Positions 1 through 8,070 of a DNA stretch of 16,906 nt are shown piece after piece. The DNA is taken from contig JAEUAC010000260.1 in assembly GCA_019695455.1 (NCBI GenBank), positions 1 through 16,906 on the forward strand. The letters are read 5' to 3'. Made by a program: the position numbers and the translations under genes. The number at the start of each line of letters is the position of its first letter. Positions within the stretch are counted from its first letter, which is position 1. This DNA is from Methylorubrum extorquens. GTDB lineage: Bacteria > Pseudomonadota > Alphaproteobacteria > Rhizobiales > Beijerinckiaceae. Below the pieces are notes generated by a model that had not been told where the DNA came from, searched no databases, and saw nothing but the letters and a program-made list of their open reading frames with translations.

Positions 1-1
1 C

Positions 2-559
2 GAGGCCATGCGGGGCGCATCGGGCGGCGCCCGGTCCCGCTCGTCCCGCGGCGAGGACATCGAGGCGAGCCTGACGGTCGCGATCGAGGACCTGGCCCGC
101 GAGGCCAAGCAGCGGATCGTGCTGCCGGGCGGCCGCGAGGTCGAAGTGACGCTGCCGGCCGGCGTCGCCGACGGCCAGACCATCCGGCTCCGCGGCCTCG
201 GGCGGCCGGGCCAGGGCCAGGGAGCGGAGGCGGGCGACGTGCTCCTCACCATCCGGCTCGCGCCGAGCGACCGCTACACGATCGACGGGGCGGACCTGCG
301 ACTGCGGGTCCCCGTCGAGCTCGAGGACGCGATCCTGGGCGGCAAGGTCCGCGTCACGACGCCGACGGGCGCCGTGGACATGAACGTGCCCGCCATGACG
401 AGCTCCGGCCGGACCTTCCGGCTCCGCGGCAAGGGCCTGCCCGTGAAGGGCGGCGGCCGGGGCGACCTCTTCGTCGTGGCCGAGATCCGGCTGCCCGAGG
501 AGCAGGACGACGAGCTGGCGGAGTTCGCCCGCAGGCGGCGGGCGGCCAAGGTCGGCTGA
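2..559 (+). CDS. DnaJ/CbpA-type co-chaperone, C-terminal substrate-binding part (5' partial)
   Basis: The reading frame is open at the left edge, so the J domain and Gly-rich linker lie outside the window. What remains is the two-lobed DnaJ C-terminal region: lobe 1 with the IEDLAREAKQRIVLPGGREVEVTLPAG stretch split around a short hydrophobic strand, then a DGQTIRLRGLG turn, and lobe 2 with VPVELEDAILGGKVRVTTP and RTFRLRGKGLP. The four CxxCxGxG zinc-finger repeats of classical DnaJ are absent between the lobes, so this is a class B (CbpA-like) J-protein, which delivers unfolded clients to DnaK in the cytoplasm. It ends with a basic tail (RRRRAAKVG). The next gene starts about 100 bp downstream, a stretch in which I see no clear signal. 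Family assignment is firm; the exact paralogue is not. Confidence 0.88.
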   Translation, partial: EAMRGASGGARSRSSRGEDIEASLTVAIEDLAREAKQRIVLPGGREVEVTLPAGVADGQTIRLRGLGRPGQGQGAEAGDVLLTIRLAPSDRYTIDGADLRLRVPVELEDAILGGKVRVTTPTGAVDMNVPAMTSSGRTFRLRGKGLPVKGGGRGDLFVVAEIRLPEEQDDELAEFARRRRAAKVG

Positions 560-659
560 GCGGCCGCATTCCGTTCACCGTGCCGGCGCGAGCGGCCGCC
601 GGTGGCGGATCGCGGTCCGGCCGCCGGCGTTGACGGCGGAACGAGGGGCGGGCGGGACG

Positions 660-884
660 ATGGACGACCTAGTGCGGAACGTGGCCTGGGCGATCGCCGA
701 GGCCTCCTGGCGGAAGCGGAACCGGGTCGCGGGCGGCACGGTGCCCGAGGCCACGAACTCGACCGACTACGCCGACAACTTCTGGCAGAATTACGTGGAG
801 GAGGCCCGGGCGGCGGCGGCCGCGCTGGAGCGCGCCTCCGCGGCCAAGCCCTCCGGGCTCAGCGCGTCCGTCCCGCTGATCTGA
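660..884 (+). CDS. small conserved-looking hypothetical protein (74 aa)
   Basis: A 74-residue ORF fills the space between the co-chaperone gene and fabI. I chose the ATG at 660, preceded by a G-rich purine stretch (GAGGGGCGGG), over an in-frame TTG at 630 that would add ten unremarkable residues. The product starts MDDLVRNVAWAIAEASW, an amphipathic helix, has a polar centre with several aromatic residues (TDYADNFWQNYVEEAR) and an Ala-rich helix, and ends SVPLI. There is no signal peptide, membrane segment or cysteine. The spread of Trp, Tyr, Asn and acidic residues looks like a real cytoplasmic protein rather than chance translation of GC-rich DNA. It shares orientation with fabI, 78 bp upstream of it. 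I do not recognise the family. Confidence 0.6.
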   Translation: MDDLVRNVAWAIAEASWRKRNRVAGGTVPEATNSTDYADNFWQNYVEEARAAAAALERASAAKPSGLSASVPLI

Positions 885-932
885 CGGCGGCCCGTCGCAC
901 TTCCGTCCCCCCGGCGGCTCGGCTAGAACCGC

Positions 933-954
933 CCCCTGACGAACGGGCCAGGGG
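933..954 (+). promoter_or_regulatory. hairpin covering the fabI ribosome-binding site
   Basis: CCCCTG at 933-938 is complementary to CAGGGG at 949-954, and the flanking bases can extend the pairing with a bulge. The right arm contains the AGGGG that serves as Shine-Dalgarno sequence for the ATG at 963, so the folded mRNA would hide it. The stem is short but all GC except one pair. Regulation by it is inference; in GC-rich DNA such stems also arise by chance. Confidence 0.25.
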
Positions 955-962
955 CGAACGAC

Positions 963-1787
963 ATGGCGGAAGGTGGGGCCGCAGGCCTGCTGGCGGGGAA
1001 GCGCGGTCTCGTGATGGGAGTGGCCAACAGCCGCTCGATCGCCTGGGGCATCGCCAAGGCCGCCCGACAGCACGGGGCGGACCTCGCCTTCACGTACCAG
1101 GGCGACGCCCTGAAGAAGCGCGTCGAGCCGCTGGCCGCCGAACTCGGCGGACACGTCGTCGGCCATTGCGACGTCACGGATCCGGCGAGCCTCGACGCGG
1201 TCTTCGCCGAGACGAAGCGGCTGTGGGGCCGGCTCGACTTCGTGGTCCACGCGATCGCCTTCTCGGACAAGGACGAGCTGACGGGCCGCTACGTCGACAC
1301 GAGCGAGGCCAACTTCACGAAGTCGCTCCTCATCTCCTGCTATTCCTTCACGGCGGTGGCCCAGCGGGCCGAGGCGCTGATGACGGAGGGCGGCTCGCTG
1401 CTCACGCTCACCTATTACGGGGCGGAGAAGTGGATGCCCCACTACAACGTCATGGGGGTCGCCAAGGCGGCGCTCGAAGCCTCCGTGCGCTACCTCGCGG
1501 CCGATCTCGGCCCCAAGGCGATCCGCGTGAACGCGATCTCGGCCGGGCCCATCAAGACGCTCGCGGCCTCCGGCATCGGCGATTTCCGCTACATCCTGAA
1601 ATGGAACGAGCTGAACTCGCCGCTCCGCCGCACGGTGACGATCGACGAGGTCGGCGAAAGCGGCGCCTTCCTGTGCTCCGACATGTCGCGGGGCATCACG
1701 GGCGAGATCCTGCACGTGGACGCGGGCTACCACGTCGTCGGCATGAAGAACCCCGACGCGCCCGACCTGACGCTCGACCGCGAGTGA
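963..1787 (+). CDS. fabI: enoyl-[acyl-carrier-protein] reductase (NADH), FabI type
   Basis: A 274-residue short-chain dehydrogenase that reduces trans-2-enoyl-ACP in the last step of each type II fatty-acid elongation cycle. It shows the divergent FabI nucleotide-binding signature (GVAN at 19-22, then SIAWGIAKA at 25-33) instead of the classical TGxxxGxG, the CDVTD strand end at 69-73, and the FabI catalytic arrangement Tyr151...Tyr161-x6-Lys168 inside YNVMGVAK. The substrate-loop motif SAGPIKTLAASGI follows at 193-205, and the length is usual for FabI. The ATG at 963 has AGGGGCG about 8 bp upstream. The stop overlaps the GTG start of the phosphatase gene (GTGA), so the two are probably co-translated. 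FabI is the target of triclosan and isoniazid-like inhibitors in other bacteria; no resistance inference is made here. Confidence 0.96.
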   Translation: MAEGGAAGLLAGKRGLVMGVANSRSIAWGIAKAARQHGADLAFTYQGDALKKRVEPLAAELGGHVVGHCDVTDPASLDAVFAETKRLWGRLDFVVHAIAFSDKDELTGRYVDTSEANFTKSLLISCYSFTAVAQRAEALMTEGGSLLTLTYYGAEKWMPHYNVMGVAKAALEASVRYLAADLGPKAIRVNAISAGPIKTLAASGIGDFRYILKWNELNSPLRRTVTIDEVGESGAFLCSDMSRGITGEILHVDAGYHVVGMKNPDAPDLTLDRE

Positions 1788-2368
1788 CCGCGGCGCCGCT
1801 CTACTTCGTCCGCCACGGCGAGACGGACTGGAACGCCGAGGGCCGGCTCCAGGGGCAGCGGGACATCCCGCTGAACGCGCGCGGGCGCGTCCAGGCCGAG
1901 GAGGTGGGGCGCCGGATCTCCACGCTGGTGCCGGATTCCTCGACCCTCGCCTTCGTGGCGAGCCCGCTCGGGCGCACCCGGGAGACGATGGAGATCCTGC
2001 GCCGGTCGCTCGGCCTTCCCGAGACGGCGTACCGGCCCGATCCGCGATTCGTGGAGCTGACCTTCGGCGCCTGGGAAGGCCTGACCTGGCGCGAGGTCCG
2101 CCGCCTGGATTCCGCATCCGCCGCCCGACGCGAGCGCGACAAGTGGGGCTTCGTGCCGCCGGACGGCGAGAGCTACGCGATGCTCCGCGACCGGGTGGCG
2201 CCCGCGCTGGCCGAACTCTCCGGCCCGACCCTGCTCGTCGCCCATGGCGGCGTCGCCCGCGCCCTTCTCGTCTCGCTCGCCGGGATCGAGGAGGAGGAGG
2301 CGACGCGCGCCGACATCTGGCAGGGCCGGGTGCTCGTCTTCGAGGGCGGCGCCCACCGCTGGGTCTAG
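1784..2368 (+). CDS. histidine phosphatase (phosphoglycerate-mutase-like) family protein
   Basis: A 194-residue protein of the histidine phosphatase superfamily. The RHGET motif at 10-14 carries the phosphorylated His11. The second catalytic histidine is His154 in LLVAHGGVAR, phosphate-binding arginines lie at 10 and in SPLGRTRET (60-68), and the acid/base glutamate is probably Glu91 in ELTFGAWEG. The frame is open far upstream, but everything before 1784 overlaps fabI in another frame. The GTG at 1784 overlaps the fabI stop (GTGA) and puts the RHG motif about ten residues from the N-terminus, as is usual. The substrate cannot be read from sequence: the family includes phosphoglycerate mutases, fructose-2,6-bisphosphatases, and alpha-ribazole and broad phosphatases. 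The length and lack of insertions argue for a small phosphatase rather than a glycolytic mutase. Confidence 0.92.
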   Translation: MTAAPLYFVRHGETDWNAEGRLQGQRDIPLNARGRVQAEEVGRRISTLVPDSSTLAFVASPLGRTRETMEILRRSLGLPETAYRPDPRFVELTFGAWEGLTWREVRRLDSASAARRERDKWGFVPPDGESYAMLRDRVAPALAELSGPTLLVAHGGVARALLVSLAGIEEEEATRADIWQGRVLVFEGGAHRWV

Positions 2369-2514
2369 GCTCCGCGGGTCTCCCGCGACGCGGGTAGGGC
2401 CACGGCGCCGCGGCCTCGCCGTCCCGGCCGGCCCCGTACGCGGACGGCCGGCATGGGGCGCAGCGCCGGCGGGCCGATCGGCGCGAAGGCGCACGGCGAC
2501 ATCGCATCTTCGCG

Positions 2515-2540
2515 CCCGTCCGGGTATCACTCCGGACGGG
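2515..2540 (+). terminator. perfect 9-bp inverted repeat, possible terminator or operator upstream of the NRPS gene
   Basis: CCCGTCCGG (2515-2523) and CCGGACGGG (2532-2540) are perfect reverse complements around the AT-richer loop GTATCACT. The repeat lies in the 246-bp gap between the phosphatase gene and the NRPS gene, about 75 bp before the NRPS start. No T-run follows on either strand, so it is not a canonical intrinsic terminator. It could end the fabI transcript, sit in the NRPS leader, or bind a dimeric regulator. The rest of the gap shows no promoter I would trust. Confidence 0.4.
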
Positions 2541-2614
2541 GCCGCTTCGGCGCGGGTTCATGCGTCGTTCAACGGGTCTGGTTAAGGTGCGCGCTCGGGG
2601 CGCAGGATTGTGGG

Positions 2615-5600
2615 ATGAGCGGTGTTGACGCGGCGGCGGAGGCCTCCGAACGCGGCGCGAGCGCCGTTCTCAAGGGGCCGGTGCTCCGCGACCTCGTGCG
2701 GGACGAGACGCTGGCCGAGATCTTCGCCGACACGGTCGCGGCGCGCCCCGACCACCCGGCCATGGTCTTCGGCGAGCGGGTCATCACCTACGCGCAGGCC
2801 GACCGGGAGAGCGCCGCCATCGCGCGCGGCCTGATCCGGCTCGGCATCGGTCCGGGCAGCGTCGTCGGCCTGTGGATGGAGCGCGGCGCGGACCTCCTTC
2901 TCGCCCAGATCGCCGTCACGCGGACGGGTGCGGCCTGGCTGCCCTTCGACGCGGACGCGCCGGCCGACCGGATCGCCGTGTGCCTCGACGATTGCGGCGC
3001 GAAGGGCCTCCTGACCAGCGCCGGCCTCTCGGCCCGGGCGCCCCGGTCGGTGCCGATCCTGACGCCCGAGACGCTGGCCGACCCGGCGGACGCGAACCCA
3101 GTACCGCTGCGGCCGGAGGGCCTGACGCGCGACCACCCGGCCTACATGATCTACACGTCGGGCTCGACGGGGGTGCCGAAGGGCATCGTCATCAGCCAGG
3201 CGAACATCTGCCACTTCCTGCGCTCCTCGAACGCCGTCTACGGGTTCGGGGCGGAGGACGTCGTGTTCCAGGGCGCCTCCGTGGCCTTCGATCTCTCCAT
3301 GGAGGAGATCTGGGTCCCCCTCATGGTCGGCGCGACGCTCCACGTCGCGACCCCCGCCATGATCGGCGACGTCGAGAACCTGCCCGACCTCCTCGCGCGG
3401 GCGGGCGCGACCGTGATCGACACGGTGCCGACGCTGCTGGCGATGCTGACGCGGGACGTGCCGAGCCTGCGGCTGATCCTCCTCGGCGGCGAGGCCCTGC
3501 CGGCGCCGCTCCTCGCCCGCTGGGCGACGCCCGGCCGCCGCCTCTTCAACACCTACGGGCCGACGGAAGCGACCGTCGTCGCGACGGTCGCGGAGCTGCG
3601 GGCCGGCGACCCCGTCACGATCGGCCGGCCGATCCCGAACTACACGGCCTACATCGTGGACGAAGCCGGCGCGCTGTGCGCCCCGGGCCAGCAGGGCGAG
3701 CTCTGGATCGGCGGACCCGGCGTCGCGACGGGCTATCTCGCGCGGCCCGAGCTGACGGCCGAGAAGTTCGTCGCGAACCCGTTCGGCTCCGACGGCGGCG
3801 ATCCGGTCCTCTACCGGTCCGGCGACGCCGTGAGCCTGACGGAGGCGGGCGACATCGCCTTCCACGGACGCATCGACGACCAGGTGAAGATCCGCGGCTT
3901 CCGCGTCGAGCTCGGCGAGATCGAGGCCCGGCTGTCGCACCTGGCGGGCGTCGGCCAGGCGGCCGTGGTGCTCCGGCAGGACGACGGGATCGACCGGCTC
4001 GTGGCCTTCGTCGTGCCCGACCGCGGCACGGAGCCGGACCCGTCCCGCCTGCGCACCGACCTCCGCAAGGACGTGCCGGCCTACATGGTGCCGGACCATT
4101 TCGAGGCGGTGACCGAGCTGCCGCGGCTCTCCTCCGGCAAGGTGGACCGCAAGGCCCTGAAGGGCCGGCCCGTGACCTTCGGCCTCGCGGGCGGCGAGCA
4201 GGAGGACCCGGAGAACGAGACGGAGGCGGCGCTGCTCGTCGCCGCCCGGCGGGCGCTCGGCGAGCGGCCGATCCCGTTCGGGGCCGACTTCTTCGCCGAT
4301 TTCGGCGGGCATTCGCTGCTCGCGGCCCGGTTCGTCTCGGCGGTGCGCGAGGTGCCGGCGCTCGCCGGCATCACGCTCCAGGACGTCTACGCCAAGCGCA
4401 CGCTCCGGGCGATCGCGGCCGAGCTGATCACCCGTTCGGGCGGGGCGGGCGCCTACACGGCGATCCGCGACCTCTCCTTCACGCCGCCGCCGCTGCGCCG
4501 GCGGATCCTCTGCGGCATCGCCCAGGCGATCGCGCTGCCCTTCGTCATCGCGCTCTCGACGGTGCAGTGGCTCGGCATCTTCGTGAGCTACCTCGTGCTC
4601 ACGGGCGAAGGGCTCGACCTGCCGTCCGAGATCGCCATGATCCTCGGCATCTACGTGATCATCAACATCGCGACCGCGACGATCGCGATCACGGCGAAAT
4701 GGCTCATCCTCGGCCGCACCAGGCCGGGCCGCTACCCGCTCTGGGGCGCGTACTACTTCCGCTGGTGGCTGGCGCGGCGGCTCCTGACGCTCGTCCACGT
4801 CAAGTGGCTGCAGGGCTCGCCCGCGATGGCGATCTACCTGCGCCTCCTCGGCGCCAAGGTCGGGCGCGACGCGATCATCGCCGATCCCGATTTCGGCGCG
4901 GCGGACCTCCTGACCATCGGCACCGGCGCCGTGATCGGCACGAAGAGCGAGCTCGGCAACGCCGAGATCATCGGCGGCGAGCTCGTCATCGGCCGCATCG
5001 CCATCGGCGACCACGCGGTCGTGGGCACGTCGAGCGTGATCGGCCTCGACGTCACCATCGGCCGCGACGCCGAGATCCGCGACCTGACCACGATCCCCGA
5101 CGGGACCGTCGTCGCCGATCGCGACATCTGGGACGGCTCGCCTGGCCGCCGCGTCGGAGCCGTCGACCCGGCCGACCTGCCGGCGCCGCCGCAGGCCTCG
5201 ACCGGCCGGCGCCTCGCGCTCGGCGCGGTCTACGCCGCGCTCCTCATGATCCTGCCGGCCGTGAGCCTGCTGCCGATCTTCCCGGCCTTCGCCATCTTCG
5301 ACCTGATCGACGACTGGCTCTCGGCGAATATCGGCGTGCCCTACTACTGGTACCTGCCGCTGCTCACCTGGCCGACGGCCATGGCCATGACCTTCGTCAC
5401 GGTCGGCCTCATCGCCGTGATCCGCTGGGCCGTGCTGCCGCGCGTCCAGTCCGGCACCTATTCCGTCTTCTCCGGCTTCTACCTGCGCAAGTGGCTGGTC
5501 TCGCTCGGCACCGAGGTGACGCTCGAGACCCTGTCGTCGCTCTTCGCGACCATCTTCATGCGCGCCTGGTACCGGCTGATGGGCGCGAAGATCGGCCGGG

Positions 5601-6655
5601 GCGCCGAGATCTCGACGAACCTCTCGGGCCGCTACGACATCGTCGGCATCGGAGCCGGCAACTTCATCGCCGACGAGGTCGTCTTCGGCGACGAGGAGAT
5701 CCGGCGCGGCTGGATGCATCTCGAGCCGGTCCAGACCGGCGCGCGCGTCTTCGTCGGCAACGACGCCGTGGTCCCGCCGGGCTCCTCCATCCCGGAGGGC
5801 ATGCTGCTCGGCATCAAGTCGAAGCCGCCGGCGAACGACCTGATGGCGCCGGGCGACACGTGGTTCGGCTCGCCGCCGATCAAGCTGCCGACCCGTCAGC
5901 GGGTCGATCTCGGCGCGGCCGCGACCTACGAGCCGAGCCTGCGCATGAGGCTCGGCCGCATCGTCTTCGAGGCGCTGCACACCTCCTTCCCGGCGATGCT
6001 GTTCATCACCTTCGGCATCATCACGGTCGACTTCTTCCTCTACCCGCCCGTGATGCGGCTCGACTGGGGCGCGCTCGCGGTCAACTTCGTGTTCGCGAGC
6101 GTGCTGATCGCCGTCGCCCAGACGCTCTGCGTGATCGGTGTGAAATGGGCCCTGATGGGCCGCTACGAGCCCCTCATGAAGCCGATGTGGTCCTGGTGGG
6201 CCATGCGGACCGAGGCGGTGGCGGTGCTCTACTGGGGGCTCGCCGGGAAGGTGCTCCTCGACCACCTGACCGGGACGCCGTTCCTGCCCTGGGTGTTGCG
6301 GCTGTTCGGCGCCAAGATGGGCCGCGGCATCTGCATGAACACGACCGACATCACCGAGTTCGACTGCATCACGGTCGGCGACTACTGCACCATCAACGCC
6401 ATGTCGGCGCTCCAGACCCACCTCTACGAGGACCGGGTGATGAAGGTCGGCCGGGTGGAGCTCGGGGCGGGCGTGACGATCGGCTCGAACGCCACCGTGC
6501 TCTACGATTCCAAGATCGGGGACTACGCGCAGCTGCGCGCCCTGACGGTGGTGATGAAGGGCGAATCGATCCCGGCGCATTCGGAATGGGAGGGCGCACC
6601 GGCCGTGCCGGTCGTCCACGCGCCGGCCCGGCCGGAGCTCGCCCGGGCGGCCTGA
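2615..6655 (+). CDS. Pls/PosA-type non-ribosomal peptide synthetase (A-T domains, six TM segments, three hexapeptide-repeat domains)
   Basis: A 1346-residue membrane-anchored, single-module NRPS. Residues about 30-520 are the adenylation domain: YTSGSTGVPKG at 180-190, NTYGPTEAT near 312-320, catalytic Lys509 in SSGKVDRKAL. The carrier domain has phosphopantetheine Ser567 in FGGHSLL. There is no condensation or thioesterase domain. Paired hydrophobic segments follow at about 631-665/673-700, 870-895/914-942 and 1122-1146/1154-1180. After each pair comes a left-handed beta-helix domain, starting near 740, 985 and 1227 with the recurring RLxGAKxGR motif. This A-T-6TM-three-tandem-domain plan is that of epsilon-poly-L-lysine synthetase (Pls) and relatives, where the C-terminal domains form isopeptide bonds. 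The pocket residues (D226 L227 E230 D269 L289 G291 T313 V321 V322 K509) include two acids, suggesting a basic amino acid. The start is the ATG at 2615 with AGGA 7 bp upstream; the frame is open further but lacks domain sequence. The product is unproven. Confidence 0.93.
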   Translation: MSGVDAAAEASERGASAVLKGPVLRDLVRDETLAEIFADTVAARPDHPAMVFGERVITYAQADRESAAIARGLIRLGIGPGSVVGLWMERGADLLLAQIAVTRTGAAWLPFDADAPADRIAVCLDDCGAKGLLTSAGLSARAPRSVPILTPETLADPADANPVPLRPEGLTRDHPAYMIYTSGSTGVPKGIVISQANICHFLRSSNAVYGFGAEDVVFQGASVAFDLSMEEIWVPLMVGATLHVATPAMIGDVENLPDLLARAGATVIDTVPTLLAMLTRDVPSLRLILLGGEALPAPLLARWATPGRRLFNTYGPTEATVVATVAELRAGDPVTIGRPIPNYTAYIVDEAGALCAPGQQGELWIGGPGVATGYLARPELTAEKFVANPFGSDGGDPVLYRSGDAVSLTEAGDIAFHGRIDDQVKIRGFRVELGEIEARLSHLAGVGQAAVVLRQDDGIDRLVAFVVPDRGTEPDPSRLRTDLRKDVPAYMVPDHFEAVTELPRLSSGKVDRKALKGRPVTFGLAGGEQEDPENETEAALLVAARRALGERPIPFGADFFADFGGHSLLAARFVSAVREVPALAGITLQDVYAKRTLRAIAAELITRSGGAGAYTAIRDLSFTPPPLRRRILCGIAQAIALPFVIALSTVQWLGIFVSYLVLTGEGLDLPSEIAMILGIYVIINIATATIAITAKWLILGRTRPGRYPLWGAYYFRWWLARRLLTLVHVKWLQGSPAMAIYLRLLGAKVGRDAIIADPDFGAADLLTIGTGAVIGTKSELGNAEIIGGELVIGRIAIGDHAVVGTSSVIGLDVTIGRDAEIRDLTTIPDGTVVADRDIWDGSPGRRVGAVDPADLPAPPQASTGRRLALGAVYAALLMILPAVSLLPIFPAFAIFDLIDDWLSANIGVPYYWYLPLLTWPTAMAMTFVTVGLIAVIRWAVLPRVQSGTYSVFSGFYLRKWLVSLGTEVTLETLSSLFATIFMRAWYRLMGAKIGRGAEISTNLSGRYDIVGIGAGNFIADEVVFGDEEIRRGWMHLEPVQTGARVFVGNDAVVPPGSSIPEGMLLGIKSKPPANDLMAPGDTWFGSPPIKLPTRQRVDLGAAATYEPSLRMRLGRIVFEALHTSFPAMLFITFGIITVDFFLYPPVMRLDWGALAVNFVFASVLIAVAQTLCVIGVKWALMGRYEPLMKPMWSWWAMRTEAVAVLYWGLAGKVLLDHLTGTPFLPWVLRLFGAKMGRGICMNTTDITEFDCITVGDYCTINAMSALQTHLYEDRVMKVGRVELGAGVTIGSNATVLYDSKIGDYAQLRALTVVMKGESIPAHSEWEGAPAVPVVHAPARPELARAA

Positions 6656-6706
6656 GGGCCGGCCCGGCTGACTCCGTCGCGGTTTGCGCCTAAAGCCGCC
6701 TTCGTC

Positions 6707-7807
6707 ATGTCGCACAACACCTTCGGTCACCTGTTCCGGGTGACGACCTTCGGCGAGAGCCACGGACCGGCCCTCGGCTGCGTCGTCGACGGGTGCCCGC
6801 CCGGGCTTCCGCTCGTCGCCGAGGACATCCAGGCGGAGCTCGACCGGCGACGGCCGGGGCAGTCGCGCTTCACGACCCAGCGGCGCGAGCCGGACGCGGT
6901 CCGCATCCTGTCCGGCGTCTTCGAGGACGAGCGCACGGGCGGCCAGCGCACGACGGGCACGCCCATCGCGCTCGTCATCGACAACGTCGACCAGCGCTCC
7001 AAGGACTATTCCGACATCCGGGACAGCTTCCGGCCCGGCCACGCCGACTACACCTACGACGCCAAGTACGGCATCCGCGACTATCGCGGGGGCGGCCGCT
7101 CCTCCGCCCGCGAGACCGCGGCCCGGGTCGCGGCCGGCGCGATCGCCCGCAAGGTCCTGCCCGGGATCGCGATCCGGGGCGCCGTGGTGCAGATGGGGCC
7201 GCATCGGGTGGACCGGGACCGCTGGGACTGGGATGAGGTCGGCCGCAACCCGCTCTTCTGCCCGGACCCGGTCGCGGCGGCGGAGTGGGAGCGCTACCTC
7301 GACGGCATCCGCAAGGAGGGCTCCTCGGTCGGCGCCGTGATCGAGATCGTGGCGGAGGGGGCGCCCGCCGGCTGGGGCGCGCCGGTCTACGCGAAGCTCG
7401 ATGCCGACATCGCGGCCGCCTTCATGTCGATCAACGCCGTGAAGGGCGTCGAGATCGGCGACGGCTTCGCGACGGCCGCGCTCCGGGGCGAGGAGAACGC
7501 CGACGAGATGCGGCCCGGCAACGGCGACAGCCCCGTCTTCCTGTCGAACCGGGCCGGGGGGATCCTCGGCGGCATCTCGACGGGCCAGCCGATCGTGGCG
7601 CGCTTCGCCGTGAAGCCGACCTCGTCCATCCTGCAATCCCGCCGCACGGTCACGCGGTCCGGCGAGGCGGCCGACATCGTCACCAGGGGCCGCCACGATC
7701 CCTGCGTCGGCATCCGGGCCGTGCCCGTCGGCGAGGCCATGATGGCCTGCGTGCTCGCGGATCATTATCTGAGGCACCGGGGACAGGTCGGCGGAGGCGA
7801 GCGATGA
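6707..7807 (+). CDS. aroC: chorismate synthase
   Basis: A 366-residue chorismate synthase: it converts 5-enolpyruvylshikimate-3-phosphate to chorismate, the last step of the shikimate pathway, using reduced FMN. All signature regions are present: FGESHGPALG at 15-24, RPGHADYTYDAKYGIRDYRG from about 109, GGGRSSARETAARVAAG directly after it, the central NRAGGILGGISTGQP, and the C-terminal RGRHDPCVGIRAVPV near 325-340. The length is usual. The ATG at 6707 gives the family N-terminus (MSHNTFGHLFRVTTFGESHG), though I see no strong Shine-Dalgarno. It is 51 bp downstream of the NRPS gene. Its stop overlaps the start of the antitoxin gene (ATGA), an unusual junction for a housekeeping gene. Confidence 0.97.
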   Translation: MSHNTFGHLFRVTTFGESHGPALGCVVDGCPPGLPLVAEDIQAELDRRRPGQSRFTTQRREPDAVRILSGVFEDERTGGQRTTGTPIALVIDNVDQRSKDYSDIRDSFRPGHADYTYDAKYGIRDYRGGGRSSARETAARVAAGAIARKVLPGIAIRGAVVQMGPHRVDRDRWDWDEVGRNPLFCPDPVAAAEWERYLDGIRKEGSSVGAVIEIVAEGAPAGWGAPVYAKLDADIAAAFMSINAVKGVEIGDGFATAALRGEENADEMRPGNGDSPVFLSNRAGGILGGISTGQPIVARFAVKPTSSILQSRRTVTRSGEAADIVTRGRHDPCVGIRAVPVGEAMMACVLADHYLRHRGQVGGGER

Positions 7808-8070
7808 GCCAGGTCGAGATCGGGGAGGCGGGCCCGAGGCTGCGCGACCTGATCGAGCGCGCCCGAGCCGGCGAGGACGTCGTGCTGACCGATGGCGGCC
7901 GCGAGTGCGCGCGCATCCTGCCGCTGGACCGGACCGGCCCGCCGGGACCGGACGCGCCCATTCACCACCCGGTGACGCTCGGGCGTCTGCAGGGGCGGTT
8001 CAGGGTGCCCGACGACTTCGACGCACCCCTGCCGGACGATCTCCTCGACCTCTTCGAAGGCAAGTCTTGA
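7804..8070 (+). CDS. Phd/YefM-like antitoxin of a VapC-type toxin-antitoxin pair
   Basis: An 88-residue protein. The N-terminal part matches the short Phd/YefM fold often paired with PIN toxins: an EAGPRLRDLIERARAGEDVVLT helix-strand unit (first 30 residues), then DGGRECARILPLD. The C-terminal half is Pro- and acid-rich and ends PLPDDLLDLFEGKS, the kind of flexible tail that wraps the toxin. Family knowledge says such antitoxins neutralise the toxin and, with it, repress their own promoter. The ATG at 7804 overlaps the aroC stop (ATGA) and the TGA at 8068-8070 overlaps the toxin start (TTGA). This leaves no room for a dedicated promoter directly upstream, so expression probably follows aroC. 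Confidence 0.85.
   Translation: MSQVEIGEAGPRLRDLIERARAGEDVVLTDGGRECARILPLDRTGPPGPDAPIHHPVTLGRLQGRFRVPDDFDAPLPDDLLDLFEGKS

Noticed and set aside
602..1783. Long open frame upstream of the phosphatase, in frame with it
   Set aside because: It runs through fabI in another frame and is Arg/Gly-rich without motifs; the phosphatase domain begins right after the GTG at 1784.
2582..7777. A 1731-codon minus-strand open frame opposite the NRPS and aroC genes
   Set aside because: It is a by-product of the third-position GC of the real plus-strand genes; the translation is Arg/Asp/Gly/His-rich with no domain, and both opposing genes have clear family motifs.
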